Positions 1-10,252 of a DNA stretch of 64,000 nt are shown piece by piece. Below the pieces are notes generated by a model that was given only the letters and a program-made list of their open reading frames with translations, was not told where the DNA came from and made no database searches. The position numbers and the translations under genes are program-made. Every line of letters starts with the position of its first letter. Positions within the stretch are counted from its first letter, which is position 1. Source of the stretch: Chionoecetes opilio (lineage: Eukaryota; Arthropoda; Malacostraca; Decapoda; Majidae); assembly GCA_016584305.1 (NCBI GenBank), contig JACEEZ010022558.1, forward strand, positions 46,491 through 110,490. Direction: 5' to 3'.

Positions 1-344
1 TAGCCAAGTTAATAAAATTTTGGGCCCCCAAAAAGGGGTAAAAATAATATTCAGTAGAAACTGCCTTAGGCTTCCCATTTAAAAATGCTGATGCTGAACA
101 GCTGAGTTGAAATGCCAGAAGCTTTTTCGCTTAGGGGGTTCCCGGGCCCCGGAGGTTTAGGACAGGTTACATAAATAAGATTGTGACGGGGGGAATCAAA
201 GGAGGAAGTTTCAAAGAGTAAGCAAAAGGGGTTTTAGAGTTGGAGAAGATCAAGAATTTTGGGGCGTGTCTCCAAGGCGGCGGAATACGGGTAGGGTGCG
301 CACCAGTATCTAGGTCTAGGAGGATAGAAAAGCTGTGGGGTTTT

Positions 345-671
345 GGTATATAGACCAACTTTCCTTCATTTTCCCAAACAAGGCATAGTACTAGCTCAAA
401 AAATTTCATAAGGGAAGATGTAATTTTCAAAGTCACTAATCACACAAAAAAGTCTTGAAACTCGAAAAAAACTAGAATATAGACCAACCAACATCTCTCA
501 TTTTTCCGAACAAGCGCATAGTACGAGCTCAAAAAATCTCAAAAGGGAAGATGTAGTTTTCAAAGTCACTCACCACACCAAAAAGTCTTCGAACTCGGAA
601 ATATTTTAATATATATATATATATATTTTATATATATTAATATATATATATATAATAATATTATAATATAG

Positions 672-725
<54 letters not shown>

Positions 726-1045
726 ATTAAATAATTATATATATATATCTATATATATAATATTATAAAATTTTAAATATTTAATATATATTAAAATTTT
801 ATAGCCAAACTTTTTCCCATTTTCCCGAATAAGCTTAGACGAGCACAAAAAATCTCACAAGGGAAGATGTAATTTTAAAGTCATTTACCACACCAAAAAG
901 TCCTAAAACTCATGAATAGAGAAGAAAATATATAGACGATATAGAAGAAAATAGACTACTGAAGAAAAAACAAGAATATAGACCAATTCATAGACCAATT
1001 CATAGACCTTTCATTTTCCCGAACAAGCGCCTACGAAGACCAAGA
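345..1045. repeat. Tandem repeat of ~115-130 bp (copy A block)
   Basis: Successive units begin with 'tagaccaac', pass through 'ttcccgaacaagcgc' and 'ctcaaaaaatctcaaaaggg', and end near 'caccaaaaagtctt'. Units start near 351, 481, 801 and 976. The third is separated from the second by an AT-rich microsatellite, and the last runs into the unique segment at ~1020. The same family recurs at 58.2-58.7 kb and 60.8-61.3 kb. No coding potential was recognised. Confidence 0.8.
603..802. repeat. (TA)n microsatellite
   Basis: Nearly pure A/T with long TA runs, lying between two units of the 115-130 bp repeat. The equivalent position in the 61 kb copy has only about ten TA steps (around 61048), so the tract has expanded or contracted between the two copies. 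Confidence 0.9.
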
Positions 1046-1341
1046 CAAAACGGTCCAAAACACCAAACTGATCGCCTCTGGATATCACCTGCCTTCTGTC
1101 AAGCAATTTTCTACGCGCAGCCGGCGATGATAGTGGGTGGTGATGGAGCGGCTCGCGATCAGAATTAATGGCGCTGTGGAGGAAGAGGGGACAATGGCCC
1201 GGCGGGAGAACTAGTTTTTGGCGCGGAAAGATGTACCAAGGCGATCCACTCAAAAAGGAGTAGGAGGAGTGAAGGCAGAGGAAGGAGAAAAGTGAATTAT
1301 GCGTCATTTTGTAGAGCGAATGCGTGATATCAGGAACAAAC

Positions 1342-1342
<1 letters not shown>
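1046..1342. other. Conserved single-copy stretch inside the large direct repeat
   Basis: About 300 bp of balanced base composition, almost identical to 61300-61590. It includes 'cgcgcagccggcgatgatag' and 'tggcccggcgggagaacta'. It contains an open frame on the minus strand of about 98 codons, but that frame is not clearly protein-like and is shorter (65 codons) in the other copy. I do not recognise it. It is useful as a marker for the duplication. Confidence 0.6.
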
Positions 1343-1428
<86 letters not shown>

Positions 1429-1462
1429 GAGAGAGAGAAGAGAGAGAGGAGAGAGAGTAATA

Positions 1463-1505
<43 letters not shown>

Positions 1506-1668
1506 TATATATTTTATATATATATATATATATATTATTATTAGAGACAGCGAGAGATGTAAAGAGAGAGAGACGAGAAAGAGAGAGAGATGAGAGAGAG
1601 AGAGAGAGAGAGAGACGATGAGAGAGAGAGCGAGAGAGAGATGAGAGCGAGAGAGAAGAGAGAGAGAG

Positions 1669-1700
<32 letters not shown>
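1343..1700. repeat. (GA)n / (TA)n microsatellite
   Basis: Long AG runs with short interruptions and an internal TA block at about 1460-1540. It directly abuts the left end of the hAT-like element. The counterpart is 61590-61900. Confidence 0.95.
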
Positions 1701-1704
<4 letters not shown>

Positions 1705-1795
1705 GTTAGCAGCTATAGTCGTTTCTCAACCGGGGTTTCCCCGGAACCCTAGGGTTCCGCGAGAGGTCGTTGGGGGTTCCGAGAAAAAATGATAT

Positions 1796-2838
1796 CTATA
1801 TTTTTTTTTTTACATCAAAAATGACGGGCCAAGGACCCCACTAAAAGGGGTTCCCACAAACCCGCTTAATTACCTTCCCTAAAAAGAGACAGTTTTGGGA
1901 AAAAAAAAAACGGGGGGGCCAATTTTTATTTCGGAAGGTTCTTGTTTTTCTTCTCTTGAAAAGATTTAAGTGAGAAAGGTAGAAAAATAGAAAAGTGAGA
2001 AGTTCCAGAGTTTTACCAGTAAAAGGGATGAAAGGTAAAGATAGTGCAAAATCTTGCATTAGATGGCCATAATAGGGTGAGAATGATTAAAAAGTTTTGT
2101 GCAGGAGGCCGCGGAGTGGGGGGATGCACATTTAGCAATTTCAGAAGAGCAGTGAGCTGAAAATAACGGTAAAAGATAGCAAGAAAAAGTAACTTTGGGG
2201 CGGTGATTTAAAATTGAGACAGTCAGCGAGGAGAGGAGTTGATGAGACGAAAAGCTTTTTGACTAACCCGTTATGAGCTATAGAGGGACCCCCCCAAACA
2301 TGTGAGACATACTCCATACATGGCGGATAAGGGCTCTGTAGAGAGAAAGCAATTGGGGGGAGAAAAAAATTGAGCAGACGCCACAGGACACCTAATTTCC
2401 TGAACGTTTTTAGCAAAAGAGAGTGAGATTTCCAGTTCAGATTTTTAGAAAAAGGATAGTCCTAGAAGTTATTGTAGAAGAAGGGAATAGTTAGTGTCTT
2501 TGAAAAGGGGGATAGTTATCTGATAGGTTTTGCGAGTAGATGGTGAAGAAATTGGGTTTTTGAGGCTTTGAAAAAAAACGGGTTTTGGCTTTGCCCAATC
2601 AAAAAATTATAAAAAGATCAGAATTTAGGGCCCGGTGCATCCCCCCGTGAATCACTTAGTTCCTGTTTTTTGGACGTCTAAAAACGACGTTAAAAAAACG
2701 CAGGTAAATCATCAGCGTAGGAGGGATGGGGCTTTGAGTTGGGACTTAGAAATCATTAATGAATTTATAATAGAAAGGGAGAGTGGGTGATGGGGACAAA
2801 ACCCCTGAGGAAAAAAACCCACTATTGATAGACTAAGA
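1796..2838 (-). mobile_element. Jockey-like LINE, 3' part (copy A), degenerate
   Basis: The run of T at 1801-1811 is the poly(A) tail on the minus strand. Reading leftward from ~2838, the minus strand encodes remnants of the second half of a non-LTR reverse transcriptase. Pieces of 'MEYVSHVWGG' and 'KLGVLWRL' are visible at 2141-2416, followed by the C-terminal segment at 1841-2059 ('FIPFTGK'). There are many frameshifts. The 5' end is truncated at the same place as copy D (61989-63035), as expected if both come from one insertion that was later duplicated. Confidence 0.75.
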
Positions 2839-3643
2839 GAAAAAAATGAGCATCTACGAGGCTAAAGAGTAGGCGCTGCAAATAGGCTAATCTATGTAAA
2901 TGCATTTTTTTAGTCTTTTCTGGTTTAATTTCATATTCTTTAATTCTATATACCGTAGGGCTAGTCTTGGAAAATTTTTGGGCATTATAATAAAGTTTTT
3001 CAACCTGTTAAAAATTTGAAAGTATAAAATCATAGGAATAATTTAGCACGTCTTACGGCCCAGTGTAAAACCGCCTTTGTGGTCAGTGGCATAGTGTACG
3101 TGGGGGAATTTAAAGTATCTGTGAAAAATAGAAAACCACAGGTTTCCTTTAGAAAGCAAATTTAATTATATATAAATTGTTAAAAAAAAAACATTTTTGA
3201 CCCTATATTTTTTCATATACTTTTTGCCTTCATTTATTATGCCTTTTCAACTTATCAAAAAACGATTAAAAATTGAATAGTTATTATCTTTTTTTCTTTT
3301 TTGTTTATAGTGTGATGATATTGGTTTAAATTTATGTTTATTTTTTTTGGGTTCCAGAATGGTGGTTTTTTTTGTGTGGAAAAAAACCTCCGTAGAGGTT
3401 TCTTAAACAAATATTTTTGTTTATTTAGGTAATTAAGAAAAACAAAAATTATTTATTTTTTTAAACCATTTTTAAAGAAGAAAATATATATATATTTTTT
3501 TTCCTTTTTAAAATTTTTAAGTTTATAAAAAAAAGAAAGATTTTTAATAATGTTTTGGGAAAAGAATTTTTATGAAAGGGGTTCCCTGAGACATAAACTT
3601 TATTGAAGGGTTCCACAAGGATCAAAAGGTTTAGAAACGCCCA
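2839..3643. other. Right-hand body of the hAT-like element, non-coding
   Basis: AT-rich sequence matching 63040-63857 with small indels. No transposase motif was recognised in either copy. It ends in the inverted terminus described for the element. Confidence 0.5.
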
Positions 3644-3656
3644 AGCTATACGAACA

Positions 3657-3763
3657 AATGGGAAAGGAGGAGAGAGAGAGAGGAGAGGAGGGGAGAGAGG
3701 GAGAGAGAGAGAGAGAGGAGAAGAGAGAGAAGAGAGAAGAGAGAAGAGAGAGAGAAGAGAGAA
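3657..3763. repeat. (GA)n microsatellite
   Basis: AG-rich tract directly after the candidate target-site duplication, followed by 'aatcccccttagtacacgaa', which also follows the GA tract at the very end of the window (63976-64000). Confidence 0.95.
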
Positions 3764-4064
3764 TCCCCCTTAGTACACGAAAACCCTTTAAGCACGAAAC
3801 CTATTATGAGCTCCTAGATTCCAGCGGTGAAGGGGGGGAAATATAGCACTCAACGCGATGAATTTATTCGAAGAAAGGCGTTGATTTAGGAATACAAAGG
3901 GAATACAAAGAAAAAAAAAGAAAAAAAAAGTTACAAAAAAATGGGAGACAAAATTGATTACGGTAAGAAAAAGTAGAACCTTATATATTTTTTTCATTTA
4001 AAAGAAAAATTCAAAAAAAAATGAAAGTATGAAAATGATTTTTTTTTTTTTCGGTTGACTGTAA
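3764..4064. other. No recognised feature
   Basis: A short mixed-composition stretch with several A or T runs and no convincing coding frame. Confidence 0.4.
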
Positions 4065-4290
4065 TCTAAAAAGAATGAGTATATAGGTGGGGGGTGGGAG
4101 AGATTTATGAAGCGGCTCGCCCTACGCCCCCTGGGCCCCGGGATTACAGGAGGGGTGGTGCCCGGGAGCGGGTTTACGCAACATAAACCGAATTCCAATT
4201 GAAATATCTCCACTGGATTGGAAAAAACCATCACGCGATTCGAAATGGGATTTGAAACCTCACCGCGTGGCAAAAATTTCGGACCCTTCG
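4065..4290 (-). mobile_element. tRNA-derived SINE-like fragment
   Basis: On the minus strand, 'gaggtttcaaatccc' (about 4246-4260) resembles a pol III B box (GGTTCGANTCC). It is followed by a G/C-rich body containing 'ctcccgggcaccacccctcc' and ends near 'cacccccc' at about 4090. The A box is not clear. The arrangement fits a tRNA-derived SINE. The family is not the one at 9.4 and 36.4 kb. This is inference from motif and layout only. Confidence 0.35.
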
Positions 4291-4329
4291 TTTTTTTTTT
4301 TTTTCCTTTCCCTTTTTTCTTTCCCCCCT

Positions 4330-4508
4330 TCTTTTCTCTCTTTTCTCTTCTTCTCTTACTCTCTCTCTTCCCCCCTCTTCTCTCTTTTCTCTCTCTCCCC
4401 TCTCTCTCTTCTCTCTTCTCTCTTCTCTTCTCTTCTCTCCTCTCTCTCTCTTCTCTCTCTTCTCTCTCTCTCTCTTCTCTCTCCTCTCCCCTTCTCTCTC
4501 TCTCTCTC
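4330..4508. repeat. (CT)n-rich tract
   Basis: A pyrimidine tract of CT runs with short T or C interruptions. The long frames on both strands across it are repeat translations. Confidence 0.95.
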
Positions 4509-5120
4509 AAGGCCCCCCCCCCCGGAAGCCCCAAAAACCCGGAATAAAATTTGGGCTTTCAAATTGGAATGACTTGGAGACCTTCATGATTCTAGTGACC
4601 TTTTCAAAGAGTAAGGCAATGCCCTCCTACACACAGACGGGTTAATGATGAAATAATTCAGGAGAGCGAAACCCTTCTCGATCATTATTTCATTTATTTA
4701 CAAGGTTTTTATGATTTAGAGGGGAAATTTCTCGTGATGGGGTGGAAAAGGAGGGAGGAGGAAGAGGAGGAGTAAATTTTGGGGTGGGGGGAAGAGGAGG
4801 AGGAGGAGGGGGGGAGGAAACAAAGGGAAACGGAAGAACAGGGGAGGAGGAGGAGGGGAGGAAGATTAAATTGGTGGTGGTGGTTGTGGGGGGGGCAGGG
4901 GTTGTGGGGGTGAGGAAACTATGATAATTATTTGTTCACGTCAAAATTATTTTAGGTCACATTTACCACAAAAGCAAAACATCCACAGTAAAAACATTAA
5001 AAAAAAAACAAAAAACAACAAAAAAAAAACTATTTAAAAAAACTATTCTAGCATATTTAACAACTAATAATTTTGTGCAAAAAAATCCCGTAATTATCCT
5101 CTGGTGAAATTCCCGAGCGA
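4509..5120. other. Low-complexity interval without a gene
   Basis: Contains a purine- and G-rich stretch at 4741-4915 and an A-rich stretch at 4990-5050. I see no coding or RNA feature. Confidence 0.5.
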
Positions 5121-5224
5121 AAACACACACACACACACACACAACACAACACACACACCCACACCACACACCACACACATACACACACCCACACACACAC
5201 ACACCACCACACACACCACACACT
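5121..5224. repeat. (CA)n microsatellite
   Basis: ACAC/CCACA runs that stop at the junction 'cacactcgtgttttggg', where the sequence switches abruptly to its complementary type, TGGTG repeats. Confidence 0.95.
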
Positions 5225-6700
5225 CGTGTTTTGGGTGGTGGGGGTGGTGGGGGTGGGGGGTGGTGAGTTGGGGGTGGTGGTTTTTTTTGGGGTGGTGGGG
5301 TGGGTTTTTTGTGGGGGTGGTGGTGGTGGTGGTGGGGGAAATGTTGTGGGTGGTGGTGGTGGTGGTGGGGTGGTGTTTTGTGGGTGGGGGGGGTGGTGGT
5401 GGGGTGGTGGTGATGTTGTGGGTGGGTGGGGGGGTGGTGGGGTGGGGGGGGTTTTTGGGGTGGTGTGGTGGTGGGGTGGTGGAAAATTTTTGTGGGTGGG
5501 GGTGGTGGTGGTGGGGGTGGGGGTGGTGTCGTTTTTGTGGGTGGTGGTGGGGGTGGTGGTGGTGGTGTTTGGTGGGGTTTGGTGGTGGGGGTGGTGGGGG
5601 GGTGTTTTGTGGTGGTGGGGGGTGGTGTGTGTTTTGTTTTGTCGTTTTGTCGTTGTTGTTGTTGTTGTTGTTGTTATTGGTGGTGATGGGGGTGGGGGTG
5701 GTGGTGAGGGGTGGGGGTGGTGCTTTTGTTGTTGTTGCTGTTTTTTGGTGGTGGTGGTGGTGGTGGTGGGGTGGGTGTGGTGGGGTGGGGGGTGTGGTGG
5801 TGGTGGTGGTGGGGGTGGTGGTGGTGGGGGGGGGGGGTGGTGGTGGTGGGGGTGGTGATGGGGGAGGGGATGGTGTTGTTGTTGTTGTTGGGGTGGTGGT
5901 AGTAGTGGTGGTGGTGATGGTGTGGGGGGGGAGGGTTGTGGTTTTGTTGTTGTTGTTTTTGTTGGTGGTGGGGTATGGTAGTGGTGGGGGTGGTGGTGGT
6001 GGGGTGGTGTGTTGTTGTTTTGGGTGGTGGTTTTTGTTTGGTGGTGGGGGTGGTGGGGGGTGGTGGTAGTGTTAAGGGGGCTGGTGGGTGGTGGGGGAGG
6101 TGGGGTTTATTGTTTTGTTTGTTGGGGGGGGTGGTGGGGTGGGGGGGTGGTGGTAGGGGTGGTGGTGGTGTTTTTTTTGTTGGTGGTGATGTTTGGTGGT
6201 TGGGGGGGGGTGGGGGGGGGTTTTTGGGGTGGTGGTGGGGTGGTGGGGGGGGTGTTTTGTTGTTTTTGGTGGTGGGGGGTGGTGGGGTGTGTGGGGGGGT
6301 TTTTGGTGGTGGAGGGGTGGTGGGGGGTGGGGGGGTTTTTTTTGGTGGGGGGTGGTGGTGGGGGTGGGGGGGGGGTGGGGGGGGGGTGGGGGGGGGGGGG
6401 TGGTGATGGGGGGGGGGGGGGTGTTTTGGGTGGGGGGGGTGGGGGGGGGTGGGGGGGGGGGTGGTGTTTTTTTGGGGGGTTGGGGTAGTTGGGGTTTGGG
6501 TGGGTTTTTTTTGTTTTTTGGGGGAGGTGGTTATGGTGGTGTTTTTGGGGTTTGGTGGGGGGTGTGGGGGGTTTGGTGGGGGGGGTTGTGGTTGGTGTTG
6601 GGGGGTTTTTTTTTTGTGTTGGGGGGGGGTGGTGGGGGGGGTGGTGGTGGGGGGTTGGGGGTGGTGGGGGGGGGGTGGGGGTGGTTGTGTTTTTTGTTGT
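5225..6700. repeat. (GGT)n / G+T-rich low-complexity array
   Basis: About 1.5 kb consisting almost only of G and T, mainly GGT and GTGGTG with long G runs and a short GTT block at 5650-5676. All open frames here are Gly/Val/Trp repeat translations. G runs of four or more at close spacing could form G-quadruplexes. Part of the run-length variation is probably sequencing error. Confidence 0.95.
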
Positions 6701-6711
6701 TAATTTGTTTT

Positions 6712-6766
<55 letters not shown>

Positions 6767-7620
6767 TTTTTTTTTTTTTTTTTTTTTTGGGGTTTTTGGG
6801 GGGGGGTTTTTTTTTTTTTTTTGGGGGGGGGGGTTTTTTTTTTTGGGGGGGGGGGGGGGGTTTTTTTTTTTTTTTTTTTGGGGGGGGGTTTTCTTTTTTT
6901 TTTTCCTTTTTTTCCTTTTCCTTTTTTTTTAATTTTTTATTTTTTCTTTTTTTTTTTTAAGGATGCGCCCGGGAAAAAGGGGGAAAATAAAGAGGAAAAA
7001 AAAAAAGGGGAAAATTGAAAAAATTGGAAAAAGAAATTTTTTTGGGAAGTAAAAATGAATTAAAAGGAAAAAAAGGGGAGAGAAGGGAGAGAGGGAGAGA
7101 GAGAGAGGGGGAGAGAGAGAGAGAGAAAAAAAGGGGGAGAGGAGAGAGAGAAGAAAAAGGGAGGAAAGAAAGAGATAAAAAAGAAAAAAAAAAAGATGAA
7201 AAAAACAAGAAAAAAAAAGGGGGGGAAAAAAAAAGAAAGGAAAAAAAAAAGGGAAAAAGAAGGGGAGAATTTTTTTTTTAAAGGGAAAAAAAAGAAATAG
7301 AAACCCGGAAAGGAAATTTTGGGGACGAGAGAAAAAAGGGGGTTTTTAAAAAAATTTGGGGGGAGAAGGGGGAAAGGAAAAAAGGGGGGGGGGGGGGGGG
7401 AAGAAATTTTTTTACCGAAAAAAAAGGGGAAATTAAAAAACGAAAGAAAAAAAAACCCCCCCCCCCCCCCCCCCCCCAAAAAAAAGGGGGGGGGGCCCCC
7501 CCCCCCCCCCCCCCCCCCTTTTTTTTTTTCCCCCCCCTTTTTTTTTTTTCCCCCCCCCCCCCCCTTTTTTTCCCCCCCCCCCCCCCCCCGGGGGGGGTTT
7601 TTTTCCCCCCCCTTACATAG
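6701..7620. repeat. Homopolymer blocks (T, G, A, C), probably partly artefactual
   Basis: A patchwork of long homopolymers: T at 6715-6788, alternating T and G blocks to 6900, A/G-rich to 7450, then blocks of C, G and T to about 7615. A short GA tract sits at 7083-7160. Such perfect alternating blocks are rare in real genomes and typical of collapsed low-quality consensus over microsatellites. Confidence 0.8.
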
Positions 7621-7666
7621 GTACAAAAAAACCTATGAATCCATCACTACTGTTTCACCCTGGCAG

Positions 7667-7753
7667 ACGTGCAACGCTTGGCCGGACACGTACGAGTATA
7701 TCAATAGCAGGGCTTTTCCACCAAGCTTACCTGAGGGACGAGAAGTTCCCCGG
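7667..7753 (+). CDS. Candidate isolated exon, unrecognised
   Basis: An ~87 bp island of ordinary composition between homopolymer blocks. It is preceded by a pyrimidine-rich stretch ending in CAG (7664-7666) and followed by GTGAGG (7754-7759), as in splice acceptor and donor sites. The frame from 7667 gives TCNAWPDTYEYINSRAF. If one T of the TTTT run at ~7714 is an extra base, it continues in frame as HQAYLRDEKFP. Both halves look protein-like and lack stops. I do not recognise the protein. It could be chance or part of another repeat, and the surrounding poor sequence quality limits confidence. Confidence 0.3.
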
Positions 7754-7844
7754 GTGAGGGAAAATTTACCTGTGGGGGGGGAAAAAGTTTTACTCGATAC
7801 AAGTTTTTTCCTTTCGGATTCAAAAAACTCTGAGATGCCCCATT

Positions 7845-8302
7845 TTTTCCCTTTCCTCCTTCCCTCCCCCCTCCCCCCTTTTCCCTTTCCCTTCCCTTCC
7901 CCCACCCTTTTCCCTTTCCCTTTCCCTTCCCCTTTGCCCCCTTTTGCCTCCCTTCCTCCCTCCTTCCCTCCCTCCTTGCCTCCTTGTCTCCCGCCCTGCC
8001 TTCCTTCCCTGCTTCCCTCTCCCTCCTTCCCTCCTTCCTCCACCCCTTCCTTCCCTCCCTTCCTCCTTGCCTCCTTCCATCCCTGCCTTCCCTTCCCCTT
8101 CCTCATTTCCTTCCCTCCCTTCCTCCTTTCCTTCCCTCGTTCCCTCCTTCTCTTCTTCCTTCTCTCGCTTTCCCTCCTCCTTCGTTCCTTCTTCCCTTCC
8201 TCGCCTTCCTCCTCCTTCCTTCCTTGTCTCCTTCCCTCCTTCCCTCCCCACCTTCCCTCCATTCTTCCTTCCTCCCTCCCTCCTCCCCTCCCTCCCTTAC
8301 AT
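7845..8302. repeat. (CCTT)n-rich pyrimidine tract
   Basis: Runs of CCTT, CCCTT and TCCCTCC over about 450 bp. The long Ser/Pro/Leu and Arg/Gly/Glu frames on the two strands are repeat translations. Confidence 0.95.
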
Positions 8303-8468
8303 CCGTCTGAAGAAGGATGGCGCCGGAGGGGAAGGAGGAGAAAGAGGTATTCAAAGCAAGGGAAAGAAGAGGACAAGAAGAGAAAACAGGAAATAAGTAT
8401 AGAAAAAAGAAATATTTTAATGTGAAGAATAACAAACTTTATGTATATTGTTTTGATTGTATATATAT

Positions 8469-8727
8469 ATGAAGAGAGAGAGAGAGGGGGAGAAGAGAGA
8501 GAAAAGAGAGAGAGAGAAGAGAGGAGGGGAGAGAGAGAGGAGAGAGAGAGAAGAGAGAGAGAGGAGAGAGAGAGAGAGGAGAAAAGAGAAGAGAGAGAGA
8601 GAGAGAGAGAAGAGAGAAAAAAAGAGAGAAAAGAGAGAGAGAGAAGGAAAAGAGAGAGAGGAGAGAAAAAGAGGAAGAAGAGGAAGAGAGAGAGGAGAGA
8701 GGAGAGAGAAAGAGAGAAGAAGAGAAA
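8469..8727. repeat. (GA)n-rich tract
   Basis: AGAG runs with AAA and GGG interruptions. The opposite-strand composition type (CT) lies only 170 bp upstream. Confidence 0.95.
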
Positions 8728-8940
8728 ATTATTTGTATACTTTTCGCCTTTATCGCATTTTCCCGAGGGGTTTACTGTTAGGGGTTACAAGGGGTTTGGG
8801 GGGGGGTGTGGTGTGTAGGCCCACTTTTCCCCTAGATCGGAAATAAGGGCCCCAAAGCTCCCTGAAAAGGGGGGGAAAACTGGGGGATCGCGAGCCACCT
8901 CGTTTGGGAAACAAGACCATGGGGTGAACACAAAACACCT

Positions 8941-9402
8941 TTACACACCACACCACACACACACCACCCCCACACCACCACCACATACACAGAGGCAGGG
9001 CACGAAACGCGCAAACCACACACACACCCCACAAACCACCACACACACAAACACACACGCCAAAACCGCAAACACACACACACACACACCACACAAAACA
9101 CACACACACAACAACACAAACCTACACAGAGCACGACACACCCACACCACACCCCACACACACACACACAAAAGCAAAACCCCCCAAAACCACACACACG
9201 CCCCGAAACAGCAAAACCACCCCACACACAACACGCGCCCACACACACACACACACACAAAAACCACACACACACACCACACATAAAAACAGATGCACAA
9301 AAACCACATAGGACCACCACGAAACCCCACCCCACACTTTGCACATACACATGCAAAACTGCACACACACCCCACACACCCCACACACACACACACAAAA
9401 TA
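8941..9402. repeat. (CA)n-rich microsatellite
   Basis: About 460 bp of A and C with CACACA runs and CCC or AAA interruptions. It ends just before the SINE at 9427. Confidence 0.95.
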
Positions 9403-9426
9403 TGCACGCACCCACCAAAAAAAGGT

Positions 9427-9620
9427 ATCCGTAGTGTGGGGGTAGCACCCCCGGTTCAAACCCGAGGGGGCCCCGGGGTTTCCACCCCCGGGCGGAGGGA
9501 AACAGATGGGCTTTTTCCCTTTGAAACCCGAGCCCCTGTCCAACCCAGAAAGGTAAATTTGGGTACCGGCTTTTTAGCCGGGGGTTTTTTGACCCGCCCC
9601 CCCGGGGTGGTGCTTGGGCC
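9427..9620 (+). mobile_element. tRNA-derived SINE, copy 1
   Basis: The 5' part contains a B-box-like 'ggttcaaacccg' (9462-9473). The body runs 'acagatgggctttttccc', 'aaacccgagcccctgtcc', then 'ggtaccggctttttagcc'. The same order of blocks appears on the minus strand at 36245-36475 ('gatgggttgg', 'aaacccgagctcttgtcc', 'gaatgggtaccggg', 'gttagccggg'). Two diverged copies with a pol III-type head support a SINE family. The homopolymers are expanded in this copy. Confidence 0.6.
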
Positions 9621-10250
9621 CAAAAAACAAAAAAGGAAAACTGGGGGACGAATGAAAAAAAAAAAAGGGGGAAAGGAGACGGGGCCCATACGGCGTTGCT
9701 CAGGCCCTGTAAAATACAGTTTGGATGAATCAAAGATAAACAACTTTGCCACCCCACATACACAAAAACACTCAAAATTTATGCCGCACGCACAAAAAAC
9801 ACAACTTTAAGAAAAAAATTTAAAAATTAAAAATCCATTAAAATTCATTTGTCACCCTTTTTTTCTTAGAGAGAAAAAAAGAAAAAAAAAAAAAGAAAAA
9901 AAAAGAAAGGGAGAAAGGGTTGACAATGGATTTTCATTCGGGACAGACAGACAAACAGGCCCACCCCTCTAGCCCAAAAAGGACACCAGACGGGCACACA
10001 GACCACAGACAGGAACACCGACAGAAAAGACAGACAGACACGGGGGTAACACAATTTGCCCCCCCCCCCCCCCCCCCGGGGTTTTAAGGGGAAGAAAAAA
10101 AGGAGGAATTTTCCAAAATGATGAGGGGGGGGGGAGCGAGAGTGATAAAACCAAGATTGAAGGGGGGGTGAACAAATCTCATTGTAAAAAGCCCCCATCC
10201 CCAAAAAAACATAGAAAAAGATGCAAGAAAGATGACAGTTTTTATTAAAA
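9621..10250. other. No gene; short tandem motifs
   Basis: Contains a GACA-type tract at about 9940-10045, an A-rich tract at 9870-9910 and mixed-composition DNA. No coding or RNA feature was recognised. Confidence 0.5.
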
Positions 10251-10252
10251 AA

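Larger units (their letters stand above)
1718..3643. mobile_element. hAT-like non-autonomous DNA transposon (copy A), carrying a nested LINE
   Basis: The left end reads 'cgtttctcaaccgggg'. The right end, read on the minus strand, is 'gcgtttctaaacct', the kind of inverted terminus found in hAT elements (CAGnGTTTCTCAACC type). The element is flanked by 'agctata' at 1711-1717 and 'agctatac' at 3644-3651, a candidate 8 bp target-site duplication. Subterminal 'gggttcc' motifs occur at both ends. I see no transposase frame, so it is probably non-autonomous. A jockey-like LINE occupies about 1796-2838. The clean second copy at 61917-63857 supports these borders. Confidence 0.6.
1..3780. repeat. Large direct repeat, copy A
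   Basis: This segment matches the last ~3.5 kb of the window (about 60510-64000) in the same orientation and order: a block around 'actgccttagg', a ~115-130 bp tandem repeat, a near-identical 300 bp stretch (1011-1340 against 61262-61590), a GA tract, a hAT-like element and a nested LINE. This copy carries many extra or missing bases, mostly in homopolymers, and the 61-64 kb copy is cleaner. The ~3.5 kb collinearity is seen directly. It may be a segmental duplication, a tandem satellite-scale unit or a duplicated haplotype in the assembly. The true left edge lies at or before the window start. Confidence 0.9.

Noticed and set aside
5104..6069. 321-codon open frame rich in Val, Gly and Trp
   Set aside because: It is the translation of CA and GGT microsatellites. 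All three plus-strand frames are similarly open.
7667..7753. Idea that the candidate exon is the PW..C loop of an SLC6-type transporter
   Set aside because: Only a few residues agree and the following sequence does not match, so no family is assigned.
7319..8425. 368-codon open frame
   Set aside because: Most of it is homopolymer and CCTT-repeat translation. Only the short 7667-7753 part has ordinary coding character, and it is reported separately.
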